A model generated the notes under the pieces. That model saw only the letters and a program-made list of their open reading frames with translations. It did not search any database and was not told the DNA's origin. Shown here piece by piece: positions 15,111 through 22,987 of a stretch of 30,944 nucleotides of DNA. The stretch is taken from positions 1-30,944 of the IMG/VR virus record IMGVR_UViG_3300038358_000286. One strand, given 5' to 3'. The position numbers and the translations under genes are program-made. The stretch is from a virus. Each line of letters begins with the position of its first letter. Position 1 is the first letter of the stretch.

Positions 15111-16417
15111 CAGATCACCTCATCGAAGAGTTCGACCCACTTCTTGCAGACATTCGGCCACGCGATCTCTTCAGCGTAGGCCATCGCATTGTCCAACCTG
15201 ACCTTGAGTTCATCTGGCGTATTGCCAGCCCGGTCCTCCAGGATCATCTTCGCCACATGGGTCATGTTGTTGGTCAAGTTGTTTACCGAAACCCTGGGAC
15301 GGAATCCGGTGCCATCGACCTGCACCATGCCCTGTGGCCCCTCGCCGCATTTGACCGGCCACCCACGAAGGAGGTCAGAGTTCTCGGCTTCCTCGGCCCC
15401 GGGGATGTTAAGCATCTCCGACAGGGAGGTGTTGTGGGGCGCGATCACCGGGGTCATCGTCGCCATTGCCTCGGTCACCGGGAGGCCCCAGCCCTCGCCA
15501 AGGGTGGCCGTGACAAAGATGTCGGCAGCGTTGTAGATCATGTTCAGGACATCGACGCCCACCGCCCGACCCGGATTGTGATCCTCCTTGAAGGACACGT
15601 CCTTGCCTTCCCCAACTTCCATCCCCAATGACAGGACGGCTGCGTGTTGGTGTGGCCCGTTGTCCTCTGGGTGCATGTGGAAGTAGAGGTGAGATTTGAT
15701 GTCCGGGTTGGCTTCCTTGAACCCATGGTAGGCAAGGATGATGTCACCGTTGGACTTCCTCACCTGATTCCTGGCCACCTGGACAAAGAGAACAGTCTCA
15801 TCGTCCACCTTCATCACGTCACGCCGGAAGGCCATGACAGACTCCTTCTCCTCGACGCGGAAGGATTCGATGTCCGTCCCATGAGGGATGACCTTGCAGC
15901 GATTGGCAACGGCTGGGTTCACAAGCCCGACCATCTCTTTCGAGAACTCGTTGTAGGTCACTGGGGCATCTGCATGTTCGACCCCAGGGAGCCAGCCCTC
16001 ATGGAGGAAGTAGGCGTCGATGGGGAAGTAGTAGATGATCGGCGCGGAAGGAGGCGTCGGTGTGCCGGTCGGTGAGGTCTTCAGAATGGCCAACCGCTCG
16101 GCCAGGACATTGATGTCGTTCAGGATGAAGACGCCATCGTACTCATCGGACCAGTACCGGAAGCCGAAATTAGGACCACCGAAAGCATCACCGAAGCCTG
16201 TCTGAAGGGCACTCTTCTTCTCGATGCCTCCAGGCCAGACCCGGTATGGATACTCTTCGGGGTCATACGGATCGCCCCAGTAATTCACGCCGATGAAATC
16301 GATCTCGTATCTCCCGGTGTCATGGAGGGCTCTGGCGATGTGTCGGTTCACAGTGCCGAACCCGGTGGTAACCATGGGGCCATCGCCCCAGAACAGTAAC
16401 TTCTTCTTGTCTCCCAT
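15110..16417 (-). CDS. GT4-type glycosyltransferase inside the head module
   Basis: 435 residues from ATG 16417, which follows GAGGAG at five bases; a longer frame through the terminator hairpin is rejected. The protein has a GT-B layout: an N-terminal half beginning KKLLFWGDGPMVTTGFGTVN, and a C-terminal half with LFVQVARNQVRKS (donor-binding domain start), FVTATLGEGWGLPVTEAMA and VIAPHNTSLSE. The E-x7-E motif (GEGWGLPVTEA) is the hallmark of retaining GT4 enzymes that use nucleotide sugars. Donor and acceptor are unknown. Its place directly after the capsid gene and its coupling to the connector gene suggest that it acts late, perhaps on virion proteins. Confidence 0.85.
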   Translation of the reverse strand: MGDKKKLLFWGDGPMVTTGFGTVNRHIARALHDTGRYEIDFIGVNYWGDPYDPEEYPYRVWPGGIEKKSALQTGFGDAFGGPNFGFRYWSDEYDGVFILNDINVLAERLAILKTSPTGTPTPPSAPIIYYFPIDAYFLHEGWLPGVEHADAPVTYNEFSKEMVGLVNPAVANRCKVIPHGTDIESFRVEEKESVMAFRRDVMKVDDETVLFVQVARNQVRKSNGDIILAYHGFKEANPDIKSHLYFHMHPEDNGPHQHAAVLSLGMEVGEGKDVSFKEDHNPGRAVGVDVLNMIYNAADIFVTATLGEGWGLPVTEAMATMTPVIAPHNTSLSEMLNIPGAEEAENSDLLRGWPVKCGEGPQGMVQVDGTGFRPRVSVNNLTNNMTHVAKMILEDRAGNTPDELKVRLDNAMAYAEEIAWPNVCKKWVELFDEVI

Positions 16418-16432
16418 TTTCTCTCCTCGTGT

Positions 16433-16465
16433 AAAAAGGGGGACGGAGCGTTGGCCCCGCCCCCC
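16433..16465 (-). terminator. Rho-independent terminator after major capsid gene
   Basis: On the transcribed strand, a 12-base arm (16465-16454) pairs fully with a second 12-base arm (16449-16438), counting two G-U pairs, around a four-base loop, and is followed by TTTTT (16437-16433). It lies 33 bases after the capsid stop and 16 bases before the glycosyltransferase start, so it should uncouple high capsid expression from the genes downstream while allowing some readthrough. Confidence 0.85.
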
Positions 16466-16497
16466 AAGGGATGCTCTCACCCGAACCCTGACCGAAG

Positions 16498-17493
16498 CTA
16501 GACGGTATTTACGATGTAGATACCTTCGGGCTTCGTCAGTCCTGCGAGGCAAGTTTCCTCCACCAAGATCCAAGTACCCGCAGGGTCTTCCTCGACCCAG
16601 GACTTGGAGAACTTGCCGACGGTCCCACCAGCACGGGGGTCCACCGGAGGGGCGACAACCTCGTCACCGACGGTCCCAGGGCCGACGATAATGAAGTGAT
16701 CGTCCGTGATGAAGGAGTTCCAGGTCGAGGAGCCGTCGGCCACATGGCCAGCCTCATAGACCTGGATGTCCAGACCCAGGAAACGCTTCAGGTAACCCCA
16801 CTGGGCAACCTGATCCTTGAGGGAGTCGCCCATCAAGGCCTTCACGCCACTGTTCTGGATCAGGTACTTCATGACCGTCTCGGTGCAGTACGCCCGTGTG
16901 GGCATGACACCGTGGTCCTGCATGATGAGCTTCTTGCCGCTGATGATGTCACCGATGATAGAGTCCGACCCCGTTCCGCTCCATGCCGTACCGGCATTGA
17001 CCTTGTGCGAGGTAGAGAACCCGAAGTCATAGGTGGCAGAAGCGGTCACAGCGCCATCGGTGATGGAAACCGTGAAGTACCCATTGGTGTCGCCACCATT
17101 GAGTAGCTGCCACCGCCACCATTCCTTGCGCTGTTCCAGACGCTGGTTCAGTTCCGAGAGTTCATCAGCCAGCATCTGCTTGCCGTACTGCTGATGTTCC
17201 GTACCGGGACGGCGCAGCCAGTTCATGGCGGCACCGGACAGGAGCTTCTTCTCACGGATAGTCGGGATGATGACCGAGGTCTTCTTCTTGGTCATCGGGT
17301 TGACCATACCGGCCTCTGCCTGAGGGTCACGGTACTTGGCCAGATCCCGGCTGTACTCCAGAACGTCGAAGGTGTACTCGTTCGTGGGCGAAGGGACGCC
17401 CTGCCGGAAGAGAGACGCGCCGAGGCCAAAGTCCACTTTGAACTTACGGACCAAAGCGGTCATGGTCTGATGTCGAAGAACTTCGTGCTGCAT
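16498..17493 (-). CDS. Major capsid protein (lambda gpE-like)
   Basis: 331 residues. The arrangement fits the lambda gpE capsid family: an N-terminal helix, then EYTFDVLEYSRDLAKYRDPQ and a long E-loop region, a charged helix (ADELSELNQRLEQRKEWWRW), a central DIISGKKLIMQDHGVMPTRA region, and a C-terminal segment in which DHFIIVGPG precedes a Gly/Ser-rich strand. It follows a protease and a decoration protein and precedes connector genes. A strong AAAGGAGGG ribosome site lies just before ATG 17493. The strong terminator after it fits very high expression. Confidence 0.85.
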   Translation of the reverse strand: MQHEVLRHQTMTALVRKFKVDFGLGASLFRQGVPSPTNEYTFDVLEYSRDLAKYRDPQAEAGMVNPMTKKKTSVIIPTIREKKLLSGAAMNWLRRPGTEHQQYGKQMLADELSELNQRLEQRKEWWRWQLLNGGDTNGYFTVSITDGAVTASATYDFGFSTSHKVNAGTAWSGTGSDSIIGDIISGKKLIMQDHGVMPTRAYCTETVMKYLIQNSGVKALMGDSLKDQVAQWGYLKRFLGLDIQVYEAGHVADGSSTWNSFITDDHFIIVGPGTVGDEVVAPPVDPRAGGTVGKFSKSWVEEDPAGTWILVEETCLAGLTKPEGIYIVNTV

Positions 17494-17502
17494 GACCCTC
17501 CT

Positions 17503-17874
17503 TTAAGGTCCGAGGAAGAGTTTGGCGTTCACGGTCGTGCCGCTCACATTGATGCACTGTCCACTGGAGACTGCGCCGATAACCACGATAGCACCGGGGT
17601 GGTCGGCATGGGAATTGGCGGTGTCGCCATCCTTCATGTCCACTGCCCGAAGCAGAACACCATTCGTGGCGGTGTGGGTCGTACCATCAGTGTAGTACCA
17701 TTTCTGGCCACTGTAGGTCAGGCACACGCCCTCGCGGATGATGTGGGTTTTGCCGGAGTGTCCGGTGTCGGAAACCGTGGCATCCAGGATTCCCTGGATA
17801 GACACATAGGTGTCAGACAGCAGGAACCATCGGTCGGTCGCAGTCTTTGTGGTGGTCCAACTCATACCAGCCAC
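17503..17874 (-). CDS. Head decoration protein (gpD-like)
   Basis: 123 residues, beta-rich with many Thr, Ser and Gly, ending SSGQCINVSGTTVNAKLF. Size, composition and position between protease and capsid genes match head decoration/stabilisation proteins that trimerise on the capsid surface. The start is GTG at 17874 with AGGAGG seven bases upstream. ATG at codon 4 is a possible alternative, but its spacing is poorer. No diagnostic motif was found, so the call rests mainly on context. Confidence 0.6.
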   Translation of the reverse strand: MAGMSWTTTKTATDRWFLLSDTYVSIQGILDATVSDTGHSGKTHIIREGVCLTYSGQKWYYTDGTTHTATNGVLLRAVDMKDGDTANSHADHPGAIVVIGAVSSGQCINVSGTTVNAKLFLGP

Positions 17875-17886
17875 AGTAAGACCTCC

Positions 17887-19200
17887 TTAGGTCAACGTGT
17901 GAGGTCCGGGGTTCCGAGACTTGTAGTCTTCCATCATCTCGGCAGCCCGCTCCTCGTCCTTATCGGTGTCGGTCTTCTCGGCGTCGATCTCGGCCTGTTC
18001 GTCGTTCTCGGCCATCTTGGCGACGCTGGTGAGAAGGTCCATCAGAGTCTTGTCGAAGGGTTCGTCACCCTCGGCAAACTCGATGGTGTCACAGGATTCC
18101 GACATATGGACGAGTACCTTGACCCATTTGTCCTTGTCGTCGGCCTTGATCTTGTTCTCCTCCAGAAGGCTGTCGGCAAATGCAACAGCTTTCTCTCGGA
18201 TCTCGCTGGCCCGTCCTTCGGCCATCTTCAGCTTCAGGGCCTCATTCTCCTCTAGGAGAGCTTTGGCCTCTTCCTTGGTCACTTCTTCCTCCTCTTGGTC
18301 GAAGTCCAGGGTGATGTCCAGCGGCTTGATAATGTTACCACTGTCGTCGTACCAGATCCAGCCCCCGGTTGTCCAGGACTGTCCTGTGTTGTCGGTGGCT
18401 TGTCCCCACCAATGTTGAGTGTCATTGGTCGCATAATTGCCCCAGAAGCTGTCCGAGTCACTGGTGTCGGCGTAATAGAGCTTGGGCAGGTCGGCCAGGG
18501 TCTTGACCTCAGGGACGTTCGCCCCCAGGAAGGCCAAGGCCCGGAGCAGGTAGGGGTACTGCTCCCCGTTCATGCTTCGGTCTCTCATTAACTCGACAGA
18601 CACCCTTCGGTATCCACCATGGCCGATGACTCGGGCGAGGGCCTTCGGGACACCCTTGATGTCGGTGACAACCTTGTCTCCCACGCGCCGAAGATTGTAG
18701 AGCCACCCCATCGACGGTTGGCCATCGGTGTAGGGCTGGTCCTCGTTGTGCCCGAGCTTCACGAAGGGCTTCAAGGCGTCCAGGTTCTTGTTCGTATCCT
18801 GAACGAGCCGGTCCAGGGTCTCCGAATCGAATGGGATGCTCTTGTGGGTCCCAGCCTGGAAGATCTCCACATTACGGATGTCCACAGTGGCCATGCCACT
18901 GGGCTCATCCTCGGAGAGGCCTGGGATTGGCCCCCGGCCGTCCTTGCCGCCGCCACCCGCAGGAGCAGCCGAGGGGGCGCTCTGCCTGGGTCGCCGCAAG
19001 GCCCTCTTCACCGCTGACAGGCCACCATTGGCCAGTATCTTCTGCGCGGCAGCCTGAGGATTCTTCACCCCATCCTTCTTGAGCTTGGCAATCAGCTTCG
19101 CCATGAAGTTGGCCTCGTCAAGAGTCAGGTCTTCGCCATCGAGTTGTGTCGGGAACCCCGCTGCCGCCACCTCTTCAATGGTCTTGAAATTAATAAGCAC
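17887..19200 (-). CDS. Mu-I-like prohead protease with scaffold-like C-terminus
   Basis: 437 residues. Residues about 120-260 resemble Mu I-type head maturation proteases: PFVKLGHNED, MGWLYNLRRVGDKVVTDI, YRRVSVELM and LLRALAFLGANVPEV, with the LGH and S-V-E segments in the expected order. The C-terminal ~150 residues are highly acidic and coiled (TKEEAKALLEENEALKLK, then EEERAAEMME-like ends), as in fused scaffolds. The GTG at 19200 is chosen because GGAGG lies exactly five bases upstream; a TTG at 19281 and ATG at 19212 have poor ribosome sites. Residues 35-100 carry an extra charged linker. It lies between holin-like genes and decoration protein, and overlaps the holin stop by 11 bases. Confidence 0.75.
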   Translation of the reverse strand: MLINFKTIEEVAAAGFPTQLDGEDLTLDEANFMAKLIAKLKKDGVKNPQAAAQKILANGGLSAVKRALRRPRQSAPSAAPAGGGGKDGRGPIPGLSEDEPSGMATVDIRNVEIFQAGTHKSIPFDSETLDRLVQDTNKNLDALKPFVKLGHNEDQPYTDGQPSMGWLYNLRRVGDKVVTDIKGVPKALARVIGHGGYRRVSVELMRDRSMNGEQYPYLLRALAFLGANVPEVKTLADLPKLYYADTSDSDSFWGNYATNDTQHWWGQATDNTGQSWTTGGWIWYDDSGNIIKPLDITLDFDQEEEEVTKEEAKALLEENEALKLKMAEGRASEIREKAVAFADSLLEENKIKADDKDKWVKVLVHMSESCDTIEFAEGDEPFDKTLMDLLTSVAKMAENDEQAEIDAEKTDTDKDEERAAEMMEDYKSRNPGPHTLT

Positions 19201-19639
19201 CAGGGCCTCCATTTGCTTTGGCACGGGCGATCTTCTCTGCGCTTCGGCCAAGGATCTTCGTTCCGTAGACTGCACCGGCAAACCACCAGAACTCGACAGG
19301 GAACGTGATTGGGGCCTTCCCGGTCATTGGGAGACCTCCGAAGTTGACAACGATCAAAGAGGTCAGAGCGACCATGGTCAGGGGTCGGTGGTTCCCCGCC
19401 AACCATGACTCGCTCTGGGCCTCTGCAACGCGAACACTATCCTGAGACCTCTGGAGATCCACTTCCTTCTGGGAAAGGATCATGACCAAGCTGTTCTCTG
19501 CCTTGTGCAGTTCCACCTTGGCCGAGGTTTTTTCGGCTGAATCAGGCAGAAGTTCTAAGGCCTTCTTGGCCCCACCGAAGACGCCACCGACCTTGTTGGC
19601 GATGGCCCCAATCAGACTTCCTGCAAGTTCGGCCAACAT
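19190..19639 (-). CDS. GTA-type three-segment holin-like membrane protein
   Basis: 149 residues. An N-terminal Gly/Ala-rich segment (LAELAGSLIGAIANKVGGVF), a charged coiled-coil-like middle (about 35-75), then AESQSESWLAGNHRPLTM-like and WFAGAVYGTKILG segments with hydrophobic stretches. The 'swLa.nHRPLTM' motif is typical of the GTA holin 3TM family (PF11351) used for release of gene transfer agents and phages. It stands next to a smaller holin-like gene and an XhlA-like gene, forming a putative lysis block. Confidence 0.65.
   Translation of the reverse strand: MLAELAGSLIGAIANKVGGVFGGAKKALELLPDSAEKTSAKVELHKAENSLVMILSQKEVDLQRSQDSVRVAEAQSESWLAGNHRPLTMVALTSLIVVNFGGLPMTGKAPITFPVEFWWFAGAVYGTKILGRSAEKIARAKANGGPGAY
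19206..19210 (-). promoter_or_regulatory. Ribosome site deciding the protease start
   Basis: GGAGG on the minus strand is five bases before GTG 19200 and lies in the last codons of the holin-like gene. It favours a shorter protease than the TTG at 19281 would give. Confidence 0.6.
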
Positions 19640-19642
19640 GAT

Positions 19643-19840
19643 CTACTTCTTTCCGGTCAGCTTGGCGATGAGGGGCTGGCCAAGGTCAACCGCACTCTGG
19701 CCAATCAGGTAGAACACCACGACCTCGGTGATGGAGTCTATCAACGGGGTCGCCAGATTCTCGGGCATCCCGGCGTTGATGAGGATCAGGGTGACGACAC
19801 CTGCCACGCTGACGATGAGCTTCCTTGAGAGCCATTTCAT
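19643..19840 (-). CDS. Small two-segment membrane protein, possible holin
   Basis: 65 residues with two hydrophobic segments (about 8-24 and 35-55) separated by a turn with MPENLATP, and a basic C-terminus (AKLTGKK). This is the size and layout of small class-II holins. An AGGAGG site lies seven bases upstream of ATG 19840. Nothing in the sequence proves lysis function; the neighbours support it. Confidence 0.55.
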   Translation of the reverse strand: MKWLSRKLIVSVAGVVTLILINAGMPENLATPLIDSITEVVVFYLIGQSAVDLGQPLIAKLTGKK

Positions 19841-19851
19841 TTTCCAGCCTC

Positions 19852-20079
19852 CTACTTGGCCATGAATTCACGCAAAACCACAACGATCACTGACACGCCC
19901 AGGCCCCACGCACCGCCGAGAAACGAGGCCCTAGTCCTGGCCGAGGCCTTTATTTCGGCTATCTCGACCCGCAACGCCCCAATATCCTTACGGATCTCCT
20001 TAATGTCCTTACCGTGGCCCTCCAGGGTGATCAAGATGTGATTTGCCCAGGCCTTAAAATCATCATGAACTTCCGGCAT
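19852..20079 (-). CDS. XhlA-like small membrane protein with coiled coil
   Basis: 75 residues. Residues 15-45 form an amphipathic heptad-like helix (EGHGKDIKEIRKDIGALR), then a C-terminal single membrane span (FLGGAWGLGVSVIVVVL) and a short tail. This layout matches haemolysin XhlA-type and other holin-associated proteins. It overlaps the cupin gene by 17 bases. The role is probably accessory to membrane lysis; it could also be a spanin-like or antiholin protein. Confidence 0.5.
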   Translation of the reverse strand: MPEVHDDFKAWANHILITLEGHGKDIKEIRKDIGALRVEIAEIKASARTRASFLGGAWGLGVSVIVVVLREFMAK

Positions 20080-20464
20080 CAGGGTAGCCTTCCTCTGCTG
20101 GGACCGTGACCGCGATAATCATGGTGTCTTCTACAGCGGTAAATGAGTGCGGTACATGCGGCCTAAGGCCACAATGATCTCCAGGGAAAAGCTCTACCTT
20201 CTCCCCACCATTGACCTCAACAATGGCATGGCCACTGACAAGTATGAGGTGTTCGGTGACGGGATGTTCATGACGGGGGTATGTATCACCCTCAGGGACA
20301 ATGCCCCTAAGGACGGCAACACGGTTTTCCTTGTAGAGCCCATAAAGAGCGGTACTGCCAACAGCGCCGAGCATCACCATAGATGGTGCGGTCGGCAGCT
20401 TGTTGGTAAGCTCTCTCAGCTTTTCGATGTTGTCTGCCACGCTGGGGGCTCCTCTGGTCCTCAT
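20063..20464 (-). CDS. Small cupin-fold protein
   Basis: 133 residues from ATG 20464, which overlaps the portal stop as ATGA; a longer frame would lie inside the portal gene. Residues 60-108 carry a typical single cupin core: YPRHEHPVTEHLILVSGHAI, a GG turn, LFPGDHCGL and PHVPHSF. The likely metal ligands are H65, H67, E71 and H106. Cupins bind metals and small molecules, and may act as enzymes or structural parts; here the substrate is unknown. It stands between the portal and putative lysis genes, an unusual place. Confidence 0.7.
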   Translation of the reverse strand: MRTRGAPSVADNIEKLRELTNKLPTAPSMVMLGAVGSTALYGLYKENRVAVLRGIVPEGDTYPRHEHPVTEHLILVSGHAIVEVNGGEKVELFPGDHCGLRPHVPHSFTAVEDTMIIAVTVPAEEGYPDAGSS

Positions 20465-22890
20465 CGGCCGATCCATTCTAAGACAACATCGCCCCCAAAA
20501 CCCATCAGGGTTGTGGAAGCGGAATCGATAGAGGCACATGCTTCGGTCTTCCAACAGGGGTCTTTGAGGGCCACAGAGATCGACTCTCTGACAGCCTCCT
20601 CGGGTTTCCCACTGGCCATGCCCAGCTTGCCAGCAAGAACCCCACCCTGAACCATCGCGTTCATTGTCCCGGCAAGGGCATAAGCCGCCTCATTGATGCC
20701 ACCCAATTTACCACTGAAGAGAGGTGTCAGATCTCCATAGGTCTCCACCATGGCCTCTGACAGGCCCATGGGGGGTCGTTCACCATCCGGGAGGGCATAC
20801 ACCTCATCCCGGTCCTTCTCGGCCCCCTGGAGGGCATGGGCGGCACCCCTGAAGACATTCTCGGCAAGAACCTCGGCCAGGGTCTCTTTGAATCGGCCAA
20901 GCTGGCGAACCCTGATCTCTTCGAACCTCTTGGGGTCGCCGGAAGCCAAGACCTCTTTCTTGTCGAGTTGTCCGAGGAATTGCTCCCTGCAAATCCTGAA
21001 CTCTTCCTCAACCAGTTCCACAACAGGCCCGGTAACGGGGTCTGGCAAGTCTGATTGCTTGGAGGTCCCGGAGCCCTGGTTGACGGGAATCCACCTGTCT
21101 GGCGGCTTGGGGCCATCCTCCTCCCCCTCGCCAATGCCCTCCTCACCACTCTTGGGTATGGAGTTCTCGACAACAGACAGCGGAACCGGGTCCATGATCT
21201 CATGCCCATGATTCAGGTCAGGCCAGACCCGAGAGGCTACAACCTGATGGCCGTGGTCCACCGCAACAGCCTTGTCACCTATGACTGGATGGGCGTGACC
21301 ATTGGAAGCGCCGGTCGCGGAGAACCCAGTCTGGAGGTCATGGGTGTGGCCATTCACGGGCATGACAACACCGTTGGCTATCTTGTGTTGGTGGAGGATC
21401 GGTAAGGCAATACCATTGCCGAGGTCATCGAGGACGATACTGTGGGCATGGCCATGGATTACAGTAGAGACAAAGGCCTGCGTTGGCTTTGCCTGCCCAT
21501 CCCCCAAGCCGCTGGACCCGCACCAGTCATCCGAATGTGTAGTGGTGGCGCGGTTATCCTTCGGCTTCGGCTCGACACCGGTCTTGTCGTCGGTGGGCTC
21601 TCGGAGCTTCTCTTCTCCGGGCACACCCAGGGCCGCGATAGGGTCGGGCTTGGGCTCCTTCTTCGGGAGGCCTGCACCCTCCGAGGGCAGGTTGAGACGC
21701 TCCCTGATGATCGGGTCTTCGGGAGAGACGATCTGGCCATCGACCAGAGCCAGGAACATGTCGGCAACAGACCGCTCATCGGCAGGCTTGTACCCCATGA
21801 ACCGGAACTTCGGGTACTCCTCGACATCGGAGAAATTGACATCAATGATCCGGCGAACCAACTGCTCCCTGACCACGGTCTCAAGCTCTCTGCCGATGCC
21901 CTCAAGGACCCAGATGAAGTTGGACGCATGGACCTGACCGAGGGAGTAGGAGCCGGATCGGTCACCTTGATCCTGGATCAAGTCAGGAACAAGGATGCCC
22001 CTGGCAATCATCTTGTTGAAGTAAGACAGGGCCTTCAGGAAGGCGTCCGAGCCCCCGGTGCCGACCTCTAGGAGTTCAACCTCCCACTTCTCCGGGATGA
22101 TGACCGCCGAATTGCCCTGCATCCTTCGGAGGAAGTCCAGGACCTCTTTCTTTTCAGTCTGAGCCGACCCGGGAGGGTACTTGCCGACCGCAGTCGGGGA
22201 TGCAAACTTCTCCAGGTGTGCGCCCCACCACTTCTCCAATGCCTTTTTGATGAAGTAGGGCCTGTAAACCGGCTGAAGATCTGACCGCCCATAATACCCT
22301 GTCGGCTCCTTCTGGTAGGAGTAGACGATGAACTTGTCGGTCGGGTACTTGCGCTCCTTGCCGGTCACTTTCTGGACAACGCCCCACCGGAGCATGTTGC
22401 CGAATCGGTCCACCCGGAGTTGGATGCCATGAGGCGGCTTGGCCTTCAGGGCCTTGACCCCCAGGTATCCAGCCCATGGGCCAGATTCATAACGCCCCCA
22501 GATGATCTCCACACAGGCAAAGCCATAGCGCAGGGCCTCCATCAAGTCCCGAAGGAACTCATGGGTAGAGCCTTGCATGTGGTCCAGGGTGTACTTCAGG
22601 AAGTCGAGGTGTTTCTTGCCGCCCTCGGCGGCGGTGTACTCCCACCCGGTCATCAATCTGGCCATGACCTTCGTGTGGTGGCAGGCACGGACCTGGGCAT
22701 CCGTGGCATACATCTCATCGAAGACCTCAAGGCCCTGAGACTGTGAGACGGGATCGGTATATGGGGGGCCAATGGTGGCCTCAAGGGCCACGGGGGAGGT
22801 CACTGAGAGCGCGTATTCCCTCTCAGTGAGAGACTGCTCCTGGACCTCATTGCCGTAGGCGTCGAAGAGAAGCGAATTCAGTCTGCCCAT
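20461..22890 (-). CDS. Mu gp29-like portal protein with His-rich insert and extra C-terminal domain
   Basis: 809 residues, much longer than the usual ~500 residues of this family. Residues 1-400 match Mu gp29-like (DUF935) portals: RYGFACVEIIWGRYE, YYGRSDLQPVYRPYFIKKAL, and HLEKFASPTAVGKYPPGS. Portals form the dodecamer at the capsid vertex through which DNA passes. Residues about 478-563 hold an unusual insert with six or more HxH units (GHAH, HQH, GHTH, GHAH, HGH, HGH), flanked by Pro/Lys/Glu/Asp-rich linkers. Residues about 620-809 form a helical domain with no recognised family; a head-morphogenesis partner is possible. The ATG at 22890 has an AAGGAG site five bases upstream. Confidence 0.8.
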   Translation of the reverse strand: MGRLNSLLFDAYGNEVQEQSLTEREYALSVTSPVALEATIGPPYTDPVSQSQGLEVFDEMYATDAQVRACHHTKVMARLMTGWEYTAAEGGKKHLDFLKYTLDHMQGSTHEFLRDLMEALRYGFACVEIIWGRYESGPWAGYLGVKALKAKPPHGIQLRVDRFGNMLRWGVVQKVTGKERKYPTDKFIVYSYQKEPTGYYGRSDLQPVYRPYFIKKALEKWWGAHLEKFASPTAVGKYPPGSAQTEKKEVLDFLRRMQGNSAVIIPEKWEVELLEVGTGGSDAFLKALSYFNKMIARGILVPDLIQDQGDRSGSYSLGQVHASNFIWVLEGIGRELETVVREQLVRRIIDVNFSDVEEYPKFRFMGYKPADERSVADMFLALVDGQIVSPEDPIIRERLNLPSEGAGLPKKEPKPDPIAALGVPGEEKLREPTDDKTGVEPKPKDNRATTTHSDDWCGSSGLGDGQAKPTQAFVSTVIHGHAHSIVLDDLGNGIALPILHQHKIANGVVMPVNGHTHDLQTGFSATGASNGHAHPVIGDKAVAVDHGHQVVASRVWPDLNHGHEIMDPVPLSVVENSIPKSGEEGIGEGEEDGPKPPDRWIPVNQGSGTSKQSDLPDPVTGPVVELVEEEFRICREQFLGQLDKKEVLASGDPKRFEEIRVRQLGRFKETLAEVLAENVFRGAAHALQGAEKDRDEVYALPDGERPPMGLSEAMVETYGDLTPLFSGKLGGINEAAYALAGTMNAMVQGGVLAGKLGMASGKPEEAVRESISVALKDPCWKTEACASIDSASTTLMGFGGDVVLEWIGR

Positions 22891-22987
22891 TTCATCTCCT
22901 TGCCAATGGCACTTTGGTCAACCCGGTGTGGAAAAGTCAAGTACGGAACCAGTCAATCGCCCTTGGAATGGCAAGTCGATAAAAGCA
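22891..22987 (-). promoter_or_regulatory. Longest gap in the packaging module; possible operator or promoter
   Basis: This 97-base gap between large terminase and portal contains TGCCAATGGCA at 22901-22911, an 11-base inverted repeat just before the portal ribosome site, and a partly matching CCTTG..AATGGCA block at 22961-22975. Two TTGAC-like -35 candidates occur, but neither has a good -10 box at the right distance. A regulatory role is possible and unproven. Confidence 0.2.

Noticed and set aside
16418-16573. Longer start for the head-module glycosyltransferase
   Set aside because: The extension would translate through the capsid terminator and into the capsid gene; ATG 16417 has a good ribosome site.
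17194-18255. Plus-strand open frame (353 codons) opposite capsid, decoration and protease genes
   Set aside because: It runs across three convincing minus-strand genes and has a His/Gly/Val-rich shadow composition with no recognisable domain.
21055-22071. Several plus-strand open frames opposite the portal
   Set aside because: They mirror the portal codons, including the His-rich repeat region, and have no supporting start signals.
22916-22987. Sigma70 promoter with TTGACT or TTGACC -35 boxes
   Set aside because: No acceptable -10 hexamer lies 16-18 bases downstream of either box.
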